Source: Flavobacterium anseongense
GTDB lineage: Bacteria > Bacteroidota > Bacteroidia > Flavobacteriales > Flavobacteriaceae
Assembly: GCF_021608185.1 (NCBI RefSeq)
Contig: NZ_JAKIHN010000002.1
Span: forward strand, 248,001 to 312,000
Length of the DNA stretch: 64,000 nt
Reading direction: 5' to 3'
Positions 45,479 to 54,243 of this stretch are shown here, piece after piece. Numbering within the stretch: the first letter of the stretch is position 1; each line of letters starts with the position of its first letter. The translations under genes were made by a program, and so were the position numbers. The notes beneath the pieces were generated by a model that saw only the letters and a program-made list of their open reading frames with translations, searched no databases and was not told where the DNA came from.

Positions 45479-45523
45479 ACCTGATGATATGGATTTACAA
45501 TCCAAACAAAGTAAAAACTGTGA

Positions 45524-45907
45524 CTATCTCAGTATCTCCTCAAAACTTGGCTTAAAGTAATTTGGGCCTTTCATCACTTTGCCGTCTTCGCGATAAATTG
45601 GATTTCCGTCTTCGCCGAGTTTACTCATGTTTGAACGTTGAATTTCATCAAACACTTCTTCTATTTTGTGTTGTAGTCCGTGTTCTAAAATCGTTCCGCA
45701 AAGTATGTATAACATATCGCCAAGCGCATCAGCTATTTCAATCAAATCATTATTCTGAACCGCTTCCAGATATTCTTCGTTTTCTTCTTTCATTAAATTA
45801 AAACGAAGCATGTTTTTTTGTTCGCCTAAATCTCCTTTCATTTCGTGGCTTACGCCCAATCCGAATGCGGTGTGGAATTCTTTTACTGCGTTGATTTGCT
45901 TTTGCAT
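45524..45907 (-). CDS. MazG-like nucleoside-triphosphate pyrophosphohydrolase
   Basis: A 127-residue all-alpha NTP pyrophosphatase of the MazG superfamily. The metal site is EENEEYLEA, with paired Glu residues, and EIADALGDML, the second-helix Glu and Asp. The C-terminus continues helical with KVMKGPNYFKPSF. It would hydrolyse a dNTP or damaged NTP to the monophosphate; the substrate is unknown. The ATG at 45907 is used, since the extension to 46003 lacks family support. A small membrane protein gene is divergent from it. Confidence 0.82.
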   Translation of the reverse strand: MQKQINAVKEFHTAFGLGVSHEMKGDLGEQKNMLRFNLMKEENEEYLEAVQNNDLIEIADALGDMLYILCGTILEHGLQHKIEEVFDEIQRSNMSKLGEDGNPIYREDGKVMKGPNYFKPSFEEILR

Positions 45908-45985
45908 TTTGTAGTGAAATTTATTGTTGATGCAAATTACAACTTTCCGATACATTTGAGTAAATTTGTTGAAAATTTGAAATAA

Positions 45986-46174
45986 ATGTTCACAACTGGT
46001 CAATGGACTTTCGCCGCAATATTTTTTGTTTGTTTTGTAATCGCAGCTTATATCGCTTACGGAAAAGACAAATCACTCCACCAAAAAGTATATAAAGGGA
46101 GCTATAAAATACTAATTGCTTTTCTGCTTTTTATCGCTTTACTGTTTGTTATTAAGATTGTGACCAAACATTAG
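45986..46174 (+). CDS. Small two-helix membrane protein
   Basis: A 62-residue protein with hydrophobic segments at about 6-25 and 41-58 around a basic loop (YGKDKSLHQKVYKGSYK). It is divergent from the MazG-like gene with 78 bp between, a position that argues it is a real gene with its own promoter. Similar short proteins occur in Flavobacteriaceae, but no function is known. Confidence 0.6.
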   Translation: MFTTGQWTFAAIFFVCFVIAAYIAYGKDKSLHQKVYKGSYKILIAFLLFIALLFVIKIVTKH

Positions 46175-46180
46175 GATGTG

Positions 46181-46204
46181 GATTCCCGCCTTAGCGGGAA
46201 TGGC
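46181..46204. repeat. Palindromic dispersed repeat (ATTCCCGC/GCGGGAAT)
   Basis: ATTCCCGC (46182-46189) pairs with GCGGGAAT (46194-46201) around CTTA, between two convergent genes. It is the best-preserved copy of the element family at 1621-1661 and 2261-2284. It may act as a weak transcription barrier here, though no T-run follows. Confidence 0.65.
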
Positions 46205-46213
46205 AAGCGGCGG

Positions 46214-47821
46214 TTATTTTCCTTTCAAAAGATTAACACTTACTGTTGCTATATCAGAATTTGGAAATTTGGTAAAAACATTTGCATTTGAAAACAGTCC
46301 GGCTTCGGCGGCAATTTTATGCAAGACATCAATCTCTACAATATACTGATCGGAAAAACCATGTGTAGCATCATAAGCTGTTGCTGCAGTTCTTCCAAGA
46401 TTATTGGCTGTTAATTCGGGAGCAATAGTGTGTAGCTCTATCAATAGTAACCCAAATTTATCTACAAACGGCGACCATTTTTTTAAATGTTCCAGTAAGT
46501 TGTCTTCCACTTCAGTATTACTGATTCTTTGTCCACGATGTGCAAAAGCTCCGGTTGAAGAACTTATTCTGTTTGGTGTTTTCGCGGTTGGTGTTTCCCA
46601 AATTCGGTTGTGGTCTAAAAAGGTTCTTACGTTGAGTAATTCTTTCAAGTCAATATTGTAATCTTCCTTTAATGTTTCGGCTAATAATTGTGGTTTCCCA
46701 ATGTCACCCCAAATTACTTTCGCCCAAATATCGGCTTTGATTAAATTAGCACGGGTAACTTTTATCGCGGCTTCGTTATAATCGACACCAACTAAAAACA
46801 ACGGATGTTCATCGAGCATTCTGCCTCTAGCAGTTTGGCGTTCAATCACATCAAACATATGTTCCAAAAAAGCACCATTGCCACAACCCATATCCAGAAT
46901 TCCAATTGGTTGTTCCGCAATCGGACGATTGAACAGTTCGATAATTATCTGATCTACAATTTTGAAATATTCAGCATGTGCGCCACCGCTTCCCCAAACA
47001 TTCATTTTTCTGTCAACATGCAGTTCTTCTTCGTGTTCACCAATATTTCTAAGTATAGACGGATTACCAAAAAGCAAGTCATCCATTTTTCTAAGTGTTG
47101 GAATATAAGAAACTGTAACACCGTAAGCAGCAGCTCTTTTGGCATAAAACAAACCGGTTTCGGTAAATTGGTAATTGCCATTTTTCTTTGTAAACCAATT
47201 TAGATGTGACAAGAAGTCGAGGATTTCTTTAAAGCATTCCGGGTTCTTGTGAAACTCTTCCGGGCGAAAAGAGGTTTCCATAAAATACTTATGAAACATT
47301 CCGGTCATACCAAGCATCACAATTGTTGGCCCAACCAAAACGCCTTCGATATGGTATAAAACCTGTTCCTGAATAGCTTTGATTTTATCATCATCAGAAA
47401 ACTGAATTCCGAAGTTTGATTTGTATTTCGAAAACAATTCATTGAGTAATTCAAAAGGTTCTACTTCAAATTTCCGCGGATGAAAATGCTCTGAAAACTG
47501 CATCAAATTAAAAACATCATTATATAGCGGAATCAATGAAAAAGCCGTTTCGCTTTTATCATTTGTAATGAAAGCTACTTCATCTTTATGATTATCAATT
47601 TGTTGAATAAGCCAACCCTGAGAAGCCAAAACGCGAAGTGCTACATTAAGATAACCTTCATTGGCATTAAACTTTTCTGTAAGTTCCTGAAGTGACACCT
47701 TTTGCTGTTGCAGTATATACTCTAAAACACCTTTCTTGTGTAGGGAAAATGCCGTTGGAATTGTTACTATACCATCTAAATGCCTGAATAAAATACCTCG
47801 AAGTTCGCTTTTTGTCTTCAT
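46214..47821 (-). CDS. Large class I SAM-dependent methyltransferase with winged-helix-like N-terminus
   Basis: A 535-residue methyltransferase with the SAM loop ILDMGCGNGAFLEHM (308-322). Ahead of it are two winged-helix-like segments (about 1-75 and 190-235) of the kind used for dimerisation in O-methyltransferases. The central stretch contains HAEYF and GVDYNEAAIKVTRAN. It is unusually long; the size and layout resemble enzymes annotated as AprA-related, but the substrate is unknown. A minus-strand -7-like element TATATTTG (47850-47843) lies 22 bp upstream. Divergent from the SRPBCC gene. Confidence 0.75.
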   Translation of the reverse strand: MKTKSELRGILFRHLDGIVTIPTAFSLHKKGVLEYILQQQKVSLQELTEKFNANEGYLNVALRVLASQGWLIQQIDNHKDEVAFITNDKSETAFSLIPLYNDVFNLMQFSEHFHPRKFEVEPFELLNELFSKYKSNFGIQFSDDDKIKAIQEQVLYHIEGVLVGPTIVMLGMTGMFHKYFMETSFRPEEFHKNPECFKEILDFLSHLNWFTKKNGNYQFTETGLFYAKRAAAYGVTVSYIPTLRKMDDLLFGNPSILRNIGEHEEELHVDRKMNVWGSGGAHAEYFKIVDQIIIELFNRPIAEQPIGILDMGCGNGAFLEHMFDVIERQTARGRMLDEHPLFLVGVDYNEAAIKVTRANLIKADIWAKVIWGDIGKPQLLAETLKEDYNIDLKELLNVRTFLDHNRIWETPTAKTPNRISSSTGAFAHRGQRISNTEVEDNLLEHLKKWSPFVDKFGLLLIELHTIAPELTANNLGRTAATAYDATHGFSDQYIVEIDVLHKIAAEAGLFSNANVFTKFPNSDIATVSVNLLKGK

Positions 47822-47906
47822 CAATTTAAATTTGAATGGACACAAATATAATCAATATTGGTACTATAAAATTCATAACTTTGTGACACTTTACAAACAT
47901 AGTTTC

Positions 47907-49013
47907 ATGAGAATCTTAAAATATATCTTCTTGCTTATCCTTTTAGCGCTGGTTGGAATTACAGTTTATGTAGCCACACAAAAAGGAGATTTTGAGGTTA
48001 CTAAAAGTAGTGTCATCAAAACACCAAGAAGTACTGTTTTTGATTATGTTAATGATTATAAAAATTGGGAAACCTTTGGTTCCTGGATGCAGAAAGATAC
48101 TGATATCAAATTCAATTATGATGCAAAAACCATAGGTGCCGGAGCAAAATGTGCTTTTGAAAGCGGTTCAGATAGTGGTGATATTAAAACGTATTTTGTA
48201 AAAGAAAATGACAGTCTTGCTCAAAAAGCAAACTTCAACGGAACAACAGCTACCATTTCATGGAAATTTAAAGATACTGTTGGCGGAACTAAAATAACGG
48301 TTTACAGTAAAGGTAAAATGGACATTATGACCAAAATCACCACCTTTTTCAAAGGTGGCATAAGTTCAATTTTGGGAGATGTTTATGAAAAAAGCCTACG
48401 TAATCTTGATAAAACATTGCACTACGAAATGAAAACCTATTCCATTAAAGTAAATGGAATTGTACAACGACCGTCTGGTTTTTGTTTAAAACAAACTGTT
48501 TCCTGTCGTATTAAAAGTGTGGGTAAGAACACCAAAATCCTGATGGCACGAATGGTTCACTTTTTCAAAAAGAATAAAATTCCTATGGCCGGAAAACCAT
48601 TTGTGAATTACGACAGATATGATGTTGCCAATGATTTTGCTACTATTTCTATTTGCATTCCGGTTAGACAACAAATTTCAATCACAGACGGAAGTGATGT
48701 AGCTTCGGGAGAAATCATTGCTTTTACTTGTTTAAAAACTACTCTGACCGGTGATTATTCGCATACCAAAGAAGCTTGGGCAAAAGCCAAAAAATACATA
48801 GCCGATAATGGTTTAAAAGAAAACTTCGCCGGAAGCTATACCGAAGTTTATGTCAAAACTATTGATGATATCAAGCAGCCTTCAAAATGGATTACGGAGA
48901 TTTATATTCCGGTTTTTCCAAAAGCAATAGAGTTACCAAATCCTATTGTTGCTCCTGTAAATCCTGCTGTTGAGACTCCACAAACAACCACTACTCCAAC
49001 TGAAAACCCATAA
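47907..49013 (+). CDS. SRPBCC-domain membrane-anchored protein with GyrI-like C-terminal domain
   Basis: A 368-residue protein: one N-terminal helix (5-24), an SRPBCC/polyketide-cyclase-like domain (about 30-170, SSVIKTPRSTVFDYVNDYKNWETFGSW), then an effector-binding GyrI/AraC-like domain (about 180-345, containing VPVRQQISITDGSDVASGEII-like and AGSYTEVYVKTIDDIKQPSKWITEIYIPV), and a Pro/Thr tail. Together these suggest a ligand-binding role at the membrane. The ATG at 47907 is used; a longer reading from 47736 would overlap the divergent methyltransferase gene. An exact -7 element TAACTTTG is at 47876-47883, with a short 15-bp spacer to TTG. Confidence 0.8.
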   Translation: MRILKYIFLLILLALVGITVYVATQKGDFEVTKSSVIKTPRSTVFDYVNDYKNWETFGSWMQKDTDIKFNYDAKTIGAGAKCAFESGSDSGDIKTYFVKENDSLAQKANFNGTTATISWKFKDTVGGTKITVYSKGKMDIMTKITTFFKGGISSILGDVYEKSLRNLDKTLHYEMKTYSIKVNGIVQRPSGFCLKQTVSCRIKSVGKNTKILMARMVHFFKKNKIPMAGKPFVNYDRYDVANDFATISICIPVRQQISITDGSDVASGEIIAFTCLKTTLTGDYSHTKEAWAKAKKYIADNGLKENFAGSYTEVYVKTIDDIKQPSKWITEIYIPVFPKAIELPNPIVAPVNPAVETPQTTTTPTENP

Positions 49014-49071
49014 TTTTTCAGTAGATTAAACCTTTTCTGCTATCTTTATTCCAATTAGCTAAATTTTCACT

Positions 49072-49614
49072 TTGCAAGACGAAAAGGATTTTATTCAGGA
49101 ATTATTAAACCCGAAAACGCAGAATGCTGCGTTTCAAAAACTCTTGCGGGATTATCAACGGCCGTTGTATAATCATATTCGGAATATTGTTTTAAATCAC
49201 GATGATGCTGATGATGTTTTGCAAAATACATTTGTCAAAGTCTTTCAACATTTAAAAAATTTCAAAGGTGAAAGCAAATTATTTTCCTGGATGTATCGGA
49301 TAGCTACCAATGAAGCCATTACATTCATCAATCAAAAAGCCAAGCGAAATGGTATGACCAGCGAAGCATTGCAGACCAAAATTGTAGATAACCTCAAAGC
49401 AGATATTTATTTTGATGGAAATGAAATGCAAATCAAGTTACAAAAAGCGATTGCACAGCTTCCTGAAAAACAACAGTTGGTTTTTAAAATGAAATATTAC
49501 GAAGAACTGAAATATGAAGAGTTGTCTGAAATTCTCGGAACATCAGTTGGTGCGTTGAAAGCGTCATATCATCACGCTGTTAAGAAAATTGAAGATTTTG
49601 TGAAAAGCAATTAA
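49072..49614 (+). CDS. ECF-type RNA polymerase sigma-70 factor
   Basis: A 180-residue group 4 sigma factor with sigma2 (YNHIRNIVLNHDDADDVLQNTFVKVFQHL..FSWMYRIATNEAITFINQ) and sigma4 (LPEKQQLVFKMKYYEELKYEELSEILGTSVGALKASYHHAVKKI). The start is a TTG at 49072; no ATG precedes the sigma2 region in frame. It lies 58 bp after the SRPBCC gene and is followed by a membrane protein gene and a CpxP-like gene, so it probably forms a sigma/anti-sigma unit. Confidence 0.92.
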   Translation: MQDEKDFIQELLNPKTQNAAFQKLLRDYQRPLYNHIRNIVLNHDDADDVLQNTFVKVFQHLKNFKGESKLFSWMYRIATNEAITFINQKAKRNGMTSEALQTKIVDNLKADIYFDGNEMQIKLQKAIAQLPEKQQLVFKMKYYEELKYEELSEILGTSVGALKASYHHAVKKIEDFVKSN

Positions 49615-49644
49615 ACCATTTAACATTACCTTTGTCAAAAGCCC

Positions 49645-50058
49645 ATGAAAGATTTTAAACTAGATAACGAACCTAAAATAACCTCAGGATTTACAACGCC
49701 TGATGGCTATTTTGATACATTCTCAGAGAAAGTTTTCGCACAATTACCAAAACAGGAACCAAAGGTTATTTCTATTTTTAGTTCGAGAAAGACTTGGTAT
49801 TTTGCTGCGGCAGCAGTTCTTGTTTTGATGCTGTCTGTTCCAATATATACTAAATATTCAACCCAACAGGAAGAAATTGATTCGGCTACTTTAGAAAATT
49901 ATCTTGCGTATCAATCCAACATTTCCGAAGAAGAAATTGTAGATTTATTGCAACAGGAAGATTTAGACAAAATGAAAGTGGAATTCAATATTGATGACTC
50001 AGCCATCGAAGACGCATTAAACTCAAATTCAAATTTAGAACAATACATAATAGATTAA
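49645..50058 (+). CDS. Putative anti-sigma factor (single-pass membrane protein)
   Basis: A 137-residue protein: an N-terminal cytoplasmic part (about 1-48) with a Gly/Asp-rich TPDGYFDTFSEKVFAQL, one transmembrane helix (about 50-70, WYFAAAAVLVLMLSVPIY) and a periplasmic acidic segment of mainly Asp/Glu. The topology matches flavobacterial anti-sigma proteins but the anti-sigma domain itself is not provable here. An exact TAnnTTTG element (TACCTTTG, 49627-49634) lies upstream, so it may have its own promoter. Confidence 0.7.
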   Translation: MKDFKLDNEPKITSGFTTPDGYFDTFSEKVFAQLPKQEPKVISIFSSRKTWYFAAAAVLVLMLSVPIYTKYSTQQEEIDSATLENYLAYQSNISEEEIVDLLQQEDLDKMKVEFNIDDSAIEDALNSNSNLEQYIID

Positions 50059-50062
50059 TACT

Positions 50063-50524
50063 ATGAAAATTTCAAAAATATTTCCACTACTCATAGCTTT
50101 CATTTCTTTGAATGCTATTGCGCAAGACGGTCCGTTTGCCCGCAAAAAGAAAGAACAAATTAAAGCATTAAAAGTGGCCTTCATAACAGATGAATTGTCA
50201 TTAACTCCTGATGAAGCCACCAAATTTTGGCCTTTGTTCAATGCTTTTGAAGAGAAGCAACAAGAAATTAAAAAGCAAAAACTGAAAGGTTATTTAAACA
50301 GAATGGATGATGAATCGTTTGATAAATTATCTGAAAAAGATGCCGCAACAATGTTAACTCAAATGGAAAGTACCGAAGACGAATTATATCAGTTGAAAAA
50401 GAAATTTGTGAACAGTTTAAAAGGAGTCATTTCTCCAATAAAAATTCTGAAACTCAAAAAAGCAGAAGAAAACTTCAACCGTAAATTATTGCAACAATAC
50501 AGAGATAAGAAATTAGGAAAATAA
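50063..50524 (+). CDS. Secreted CpxP/Spy-like helical protein
   Basis: A 153-residue exported protein (signal peptide ending near NAIAQDG) with a helical body: KKKEQIKALKVAFITDELSLTPDEATKFWPLFNAFEEKQQEIKKQKLKGYL, then LTQMESTEDELYQLKKKFVNSLKG. It resembles periplasmic stress-sensor proteins of the CpxP/Spy family that report misfolded proteins. It starts 4 bp after the anti-sigma gene, so the trio is likely one envelope-stress unit. A terminator follows at 50529. Confidence 0.8.
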   Translation: MKISKIFPLLIAFISLNAIAQDGPFARKKKEQIKALKVAFITDELSLTPDEATKFWPLFNAFEEKQQEIKKQKLKGYLNRMDDESFDKLSEKDAATMLTQMESTEDELYQLKKKFVNSLKGVISPIKILKLKKAEENFNRKLLQQYRDKKLGK

Positions 50525-50528
50525 GAAT

Positions 50529-50555
50529 AAGAGAGCTAAATGCTCTCTTTTTTTT
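50529..50555 (+). terminator. Rho-independent terminator after the CpxP-like gene
   Basis: Stem AAGAGAGC (50529-50536) with GCTCTCTT (50542-50549), 5-nt loop, T-run to 50555. Confidence 0.85.
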
Positions 50556-50670
50556 GAATTCAATTCAGGGTTTGATTAAGTTAAGATTAGGTTAAAATTT
50601 ATTCAAAAATTCTTGTGGCACAGTAATTGGTTGATTCAAAAAAAAGTATTCAATGCTAAAAAATATAATT

Positions 50671-52011
50671 ATGAAAACAAAGATTTTATCCCTCATGATG
50701 CTGTCTATATTGAGTATTACAAGTGTTTTTGCTCAGGACAGAACTACGGTTACGGCAAACAATTCTGAAATTAGTGATAATTTAGATTTGCGGGCTGTTG
50801 CTTCTATTTTTGGTGATTCTAAAAATTTAGATGATTTCGAAAGACGTCTGAATGATCCAAAAATTCAAATCTCTAACTTAGATTTAAACGGAGACAATAA
50901 AGTGGATTATTTACGTGTCATTGAAACTGTTGAAGGTAATGTACATTTAATCGTTATTCAATCTGTGCTTGGTCGCGATACTTTCCAGGATATCGCTACC
51001 GTTGAAGTTGAACGAGACAGAAATAACAGAGTTCAGGTTCAAGTTGTTGGCGACGTTTATATGTATGGTGACAATTATATTTATGAGCCTGTTTATGCTT
51101 ATACTCCGGTGATTTATACTTCATTTTGGGTTTCTAATTACCGTCCATACTATTCTTCATGGTATTGGGGATACTATCCTAGCTTTTATATTGCATGGAC
51201 ACCATTTCCTATATATACTTACAGAAGTCACATCAATATCTGTATAAATAATTACCATCATTATAATTATGTAAATTACAGAAGATGTAGTGTTGCTTAT
51301 AACAATTATTACTATTACGGAAGAAGAGGAAATGGTTATGAGAGACAATATCCAAATCGCTCATTTGAACGCAGAAATACCGGTTATACAAACCGATATG
51401 AATTAGAGAATAACAGAAACAATAGAAATCAGGTTGCTTATAATAACACCAGAAACAATTCTTACGTTACAAATTCTACAAGAAATGTTAGAACTCAAAA
51501 TAGCACTCGAGAAGTAAGCAGTGAATCGCCATCAAGAACATACGGAAACGTGAGAAATCAAGAATCAACCAGAAATGTGACAGTTGAAAGCAATTCGAGA
51601 AACGAGAGAGCCGAAAATCCAAGAAGCTATGGAAATGTGAGAAACCAAGAATCAACGAGAAATGTAACAGTTGAAAGCAATTCGAGAAACGAGAGAGCTG
51701 AAACTCCAAGAAGTTATGGAAATGTGAGAAACCAAGAATCAACGAGAAATGTGACAGTTGAAAGCAATTCGAGAAATGAGAGAGCTGAAACTCCAAGAAG
51801 TTATGGAAATGTGAGAAACCAAGAATCAGCGAGAACATACGGTAATGTTGGAAATAACAGAAATTCGGAATCTCAAAGAAATTATGGAACTCAGAGAAGT
51901 GCTGAACCTCAAAGAAATTCAAATCCAAGAGATTTTTCACAACAAAGAGGAAATTCACAAAGAAGTGAAGGAAATTCAAGAGGTAATGGTAATGGAAATA
52001 GAAGAAGTTAG
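50671..52011 (+). CDS. Secreted Tyr/Asn/Arg-rich protein with tandem repeats
   Basis: A 446-residue exported protein. The signal peptide ends near SVFAQDR. An N-terminal ordered region (about 20-135) includes DLNGDNKVDYLRV, like an EF-hand loop in form, and VHLIVIQSVLGRDTFQDIATVEVERD. A Tyr/Trp/His-rich stretch (about 140-220, NNYHHYNYVNYRR) follows, then an Asn/Arg/Ser/Gln-rich disordered part with three 29-residue repeats (from 51541) and a Gly/Asn/Arg-rich end. No T9SS sorting domain. Function unknown; it follows the envelope-stress trio, separated by a terminator. The ATG at 50671 starts the signal peptide directly; one at 50653 is also in frame. Confidence 0.8.
   Translation: MKTKILSLMMLSILSITSVFAQDRTTVTANNSEISDNLDLRAVASIFGDSKNLDDFERRLNDPKIQISNLDLNGDNKVDYLRVIETVEGNVHLIVIQSVLGRDTFQDIATVEVERDRNNRVQVQVVGDVYMYGDNYIYEPVYAYTPVIYTSFWVSNYRPYYSSWYWGYYPSFYIAWTPFPIYTYRSHINICINNYHHYNYVNYRRCSVAYNNYYYYGRRGNGYERQYPNRSFERRNTGYTNRYELENNRNNRNQVAYNNTRNNSYVTNSTRNVRTQNSTREVSSESPSRTYGNVRNQESTRNVTVESNSRNERAENPRSYGNVRNQESTRNVTVESNSRNERAETPRSYGNVRNQESTRNVTVESNSRNERAETPRSYGNVRNQESARTYGNVGNNRNSESQRNYGTQRSAEPQRNSNPRDFSQQRGNSQRSEGNSRGNGNGNRRS
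51541..51834 (+). repeat. 87-bp tandem repeats inside a coding region
   Basis: Three full copies of an 87-bp unit (51541-51627, 51628-51714, 51715-51801) and a partial fourth of about 33 bp. Copies are nearly identical at the DNA level and keep frame, since 87 is divisible by three. Each encodes a 29-residue unit beginning YGNVRNQES. The near-identity suggests recent expansion. Confidence 0.92.
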
Positions 52012-52039
52012 TTTGAATAAATAAGTTAAGTTGTTAGGT

Positions 52040-52067
52040 AAAGACATTGCTTTGGCAATGTCTTTTT
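52040..52067 (+). terminator. Rho-independent terminator after the repeat-protein gene
   Basis: Stem AAAGACATTGC (52040-52050) with GCAATGTCTTT (52055-52065), TTTG loop, then a T-run. Confidence 0.88.
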
Positions 52068-52143
52068 GTTTTTAAAAATAATTGACCTTTACATAATGAG
52101 ATATTTCAAAAAGATATAAATTTGCACTCTTTAACTTTTCATT

Positions 52144-54123
52144 ATGAGTTCGCATAATCATAGTCTTCATAGCAAATTATCCGTTGGTGGATTATTAGTA
52201 GCATTAGGAATAATTTATGGAGATATTGGTACTTCACCGCTCTATGTAATGAAAGCCATTCTTGGTGTTCATGAAATTTCGAGAGATATTGTTCTTGGCG
52301 GAATATCATGCGTTTTTTGGACACTTACTCTACAAACAACTATCAAATACGTAATTATAACACTAAGCGCCGATAATCATGGTGAAGGTGGAATCTTTGC
52401 TTTATTTGCCTTAGTCAAACGAACCAAAATAAAATGGCTAATTGTGCCTGCTATAATTGGTGGTAGTGCCTTATTAGCAGACGGAATTATTACACCTCCT
52501 ATTTCGGTTTCGGCAGCAGTTGAAGGGATTAACACCTTCTATGACATGGAAACCCGAACTATACAAATTATAGTAATTTGTATTCTGTTTGTATTATTTA
52601 CCATTCAACAATTTGGGTCTAAATTGGTAGGGAAGTTTTTTGCACCAATGATGTTAATTTGGTTTACGATGTTAGGAGTTCTAGGATCACTGCAAATTAT
52701 GAGCGATTTATCTGTTTTTAATGCAATCAACCCTTATTATGCCTACGAATTATTATTGATTCACCCTGAAGGATTCTTTGTTCTGGGAGCCGTCTTTCTA
52801 TGTACAACCGGAGCCGAAGCTTTGTATTCAGATATGGGACATTGCGGAAGAAAAAACATCCGTATCAGTTGGATTTTTGTAAAAGTTATGCTTTTGCTTA
52901 ATTACTTTGGGCAAGGTGCATATTTGATAAGTCATGAAGGAAAAACATTGGAGCAATTAGGTGGAAAAGACGGGAATCCATTCTACCTGATTATGGCCGA
53001 TTGGTTCCAACCTATTGGAGTTGTAATAGCGACATTGGCAGCTGTTATTGCTTCTCAAGCTTTAATCAGTGGTTCATTTACTTTGATTAATGAAGCAATG
53101 CGTTTGAATTTTTGGCCAAAAGTAAAAATCAAATACCCTACAGAGTTAAAAGGACAATTATACATTCCATCCATCAACTGGTTATTGCTTTTAGGTTGTA
53201 TTGGTATCGTTTGGTATTTTGAAAAATCAAGTGCCATGGAACATGCTTATGGTTTAGCCATCGTTCTTTGTATGATTATGACCACCATTTTATTGAATTT
53301 TTATTTGATAATGAGAAGAGTGAAATGGTATATCATTGGAGCAATCATTACCGCTTATCTTGTTATAGAGTCCAGTTTCTTGGCAGCAATTCTACCAAAA
53401 TTTATACACGGAGGATTTGTAACTTTAATCATTGCCTCTGCTTTAATTGGCGTTATGGCAACCTGGTATTTGGCCAAACAAATCAGTAAAAATTACACCA
53501 AAATTGTTAAAATTGATGATTATAAAAAGGTCTTGGCCGAATTAAGTGTTGACCTTTCAATTCCAAAATATGCCACGCATTTGGTATATATGACCAACTC
53601 CAATCGCAGTGATGAAATTGAAGAAAAAGTAATGTATTCTATACTTCAAAAACGCCCAAAACGTGCTGACTTGTATTGGTTTATCCACGTAAATGTATTA
53701 AGCGAACCATATAAAAAAGAATACCGTGTTACCGAAATAATTAAAGACGACATCTATCGTATAGATTTCTATCTTGGCTTTAGAGAACCTACCAAAATTA
53801 ATTTGATGTTCAAACAAGTAATCAAGGAAATGGTGGAACGTGGTGAGGTTGATATTACGAGTCGTTATGAGTCATTAAACAAAAATAATATCATCGGTGA
53901 CTTTAAATTTGTATTATCTGAAAAATTCCTTTCAAATGACAGTGATTTATCTTTCTTTGAGAAAGTTGTCATGAATACCTATTTCATGATGAAAAAATTA
54001 AGTTTGTCTGAAGAAAAAGGATTTGGATTGGATAGCAGTTCCGTAAAAATTGAACAGTTTCCCCTTGTACTTCACGCACCCGAAAAAATCGAAATGAAGC
54101 GAATAGAAAAAGTGTATGAATAA
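52144..54123 (+). CDS. kup: KUP/HAK/KT-type potassium uptake transporter
   Basis: A 659-residue inner-membrane K+/H+ symporter. About 12 transmembrane helices span residues 12-450, and the long C-terminal cytoplasmic domain is typical of bacterial Kup. Signatures: IYGDIGTSPLYVMKAI near the N-terminus, HGEGGIFALFALVKR, and ADGIITPPISVSAAVEG. The -7-like element TAAATTTG is at 52117-52124, 19 bp before the ATG, but the -33 element is unclear. It is alone on its strand between two terminated genes. Confidence 0.95.
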   Translation: MSSHNHSLHSKLSVGGLLVALGIIYGDIGTSPLYVMKAILGVHEISRDIVLGGISCVFWTLTLQTTIKYVIITLSADNHGEGGIFALFALVKRTKIKWLIVPAIIGGSALLADGIITPPISVSAAVEGINTFYDMETRTIQIIVICILFVLFTIQQFGSKLVGKFFAPMMLIWFTMLGVLGSLQIMSDLSVFNAINPYYAYELLLIHPEGFFVLGAVFLCTTGAEALYSDMGHCGRKNIRISWIFVKVMLLLNYFGQGAYLISHEGKTLEQLGGKDGNPFYLIMADWFQPIGVVIATLAAVIASQALISGSFTLINEAMRLNFWPKVKIKYPTELKGQLYIPSINWLLLLGCIGIVWYFEKSSAMEHAYGLAIVLCMIMTTILLNFYLIMRRVKWYIIGAIITAYLVIESSFLAAILPKFIHGGFVTLIIASALIGVMATWYLAKQISKNYTKIVKIDDYKKVLAELSVDLSIPKYATHLVYMTNSNRSDEIEEKVMYSILQKRPKRADLYWFIHVNVLSEPYKKEYRVTEIIKDDIYRIDFYLGFREPTKINLMFKQVIKEMVERGEVDITSRYESLNKNNIIGDFKFVLSEKFLSNDSDLSFFEKVVMNTYFMMKKLSLSEEKGFGLDSSSVKIEQFPLVLHAPEKIEMKRIEKVYE

Positions 54124-54243
54124 ATCAATGAAAGGCTTTATCTAAAAGAATTTTACTGCTATTTTTTGCTTCATAATTGACTATTTAAATGAATAATTAA
54201 AGATCATCAAAGAAATTTAAAACGGTAAGCATTAATTAAATTT

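Noticed and set aside
51488-51979. 163-codon minus-strand ORF across the tandem repeat
   Set aside because: The repetitive Phe/His/Leu sequence mirrors the repeat on the other strand; the plus-strand gene with signal peptide explains the DNA.
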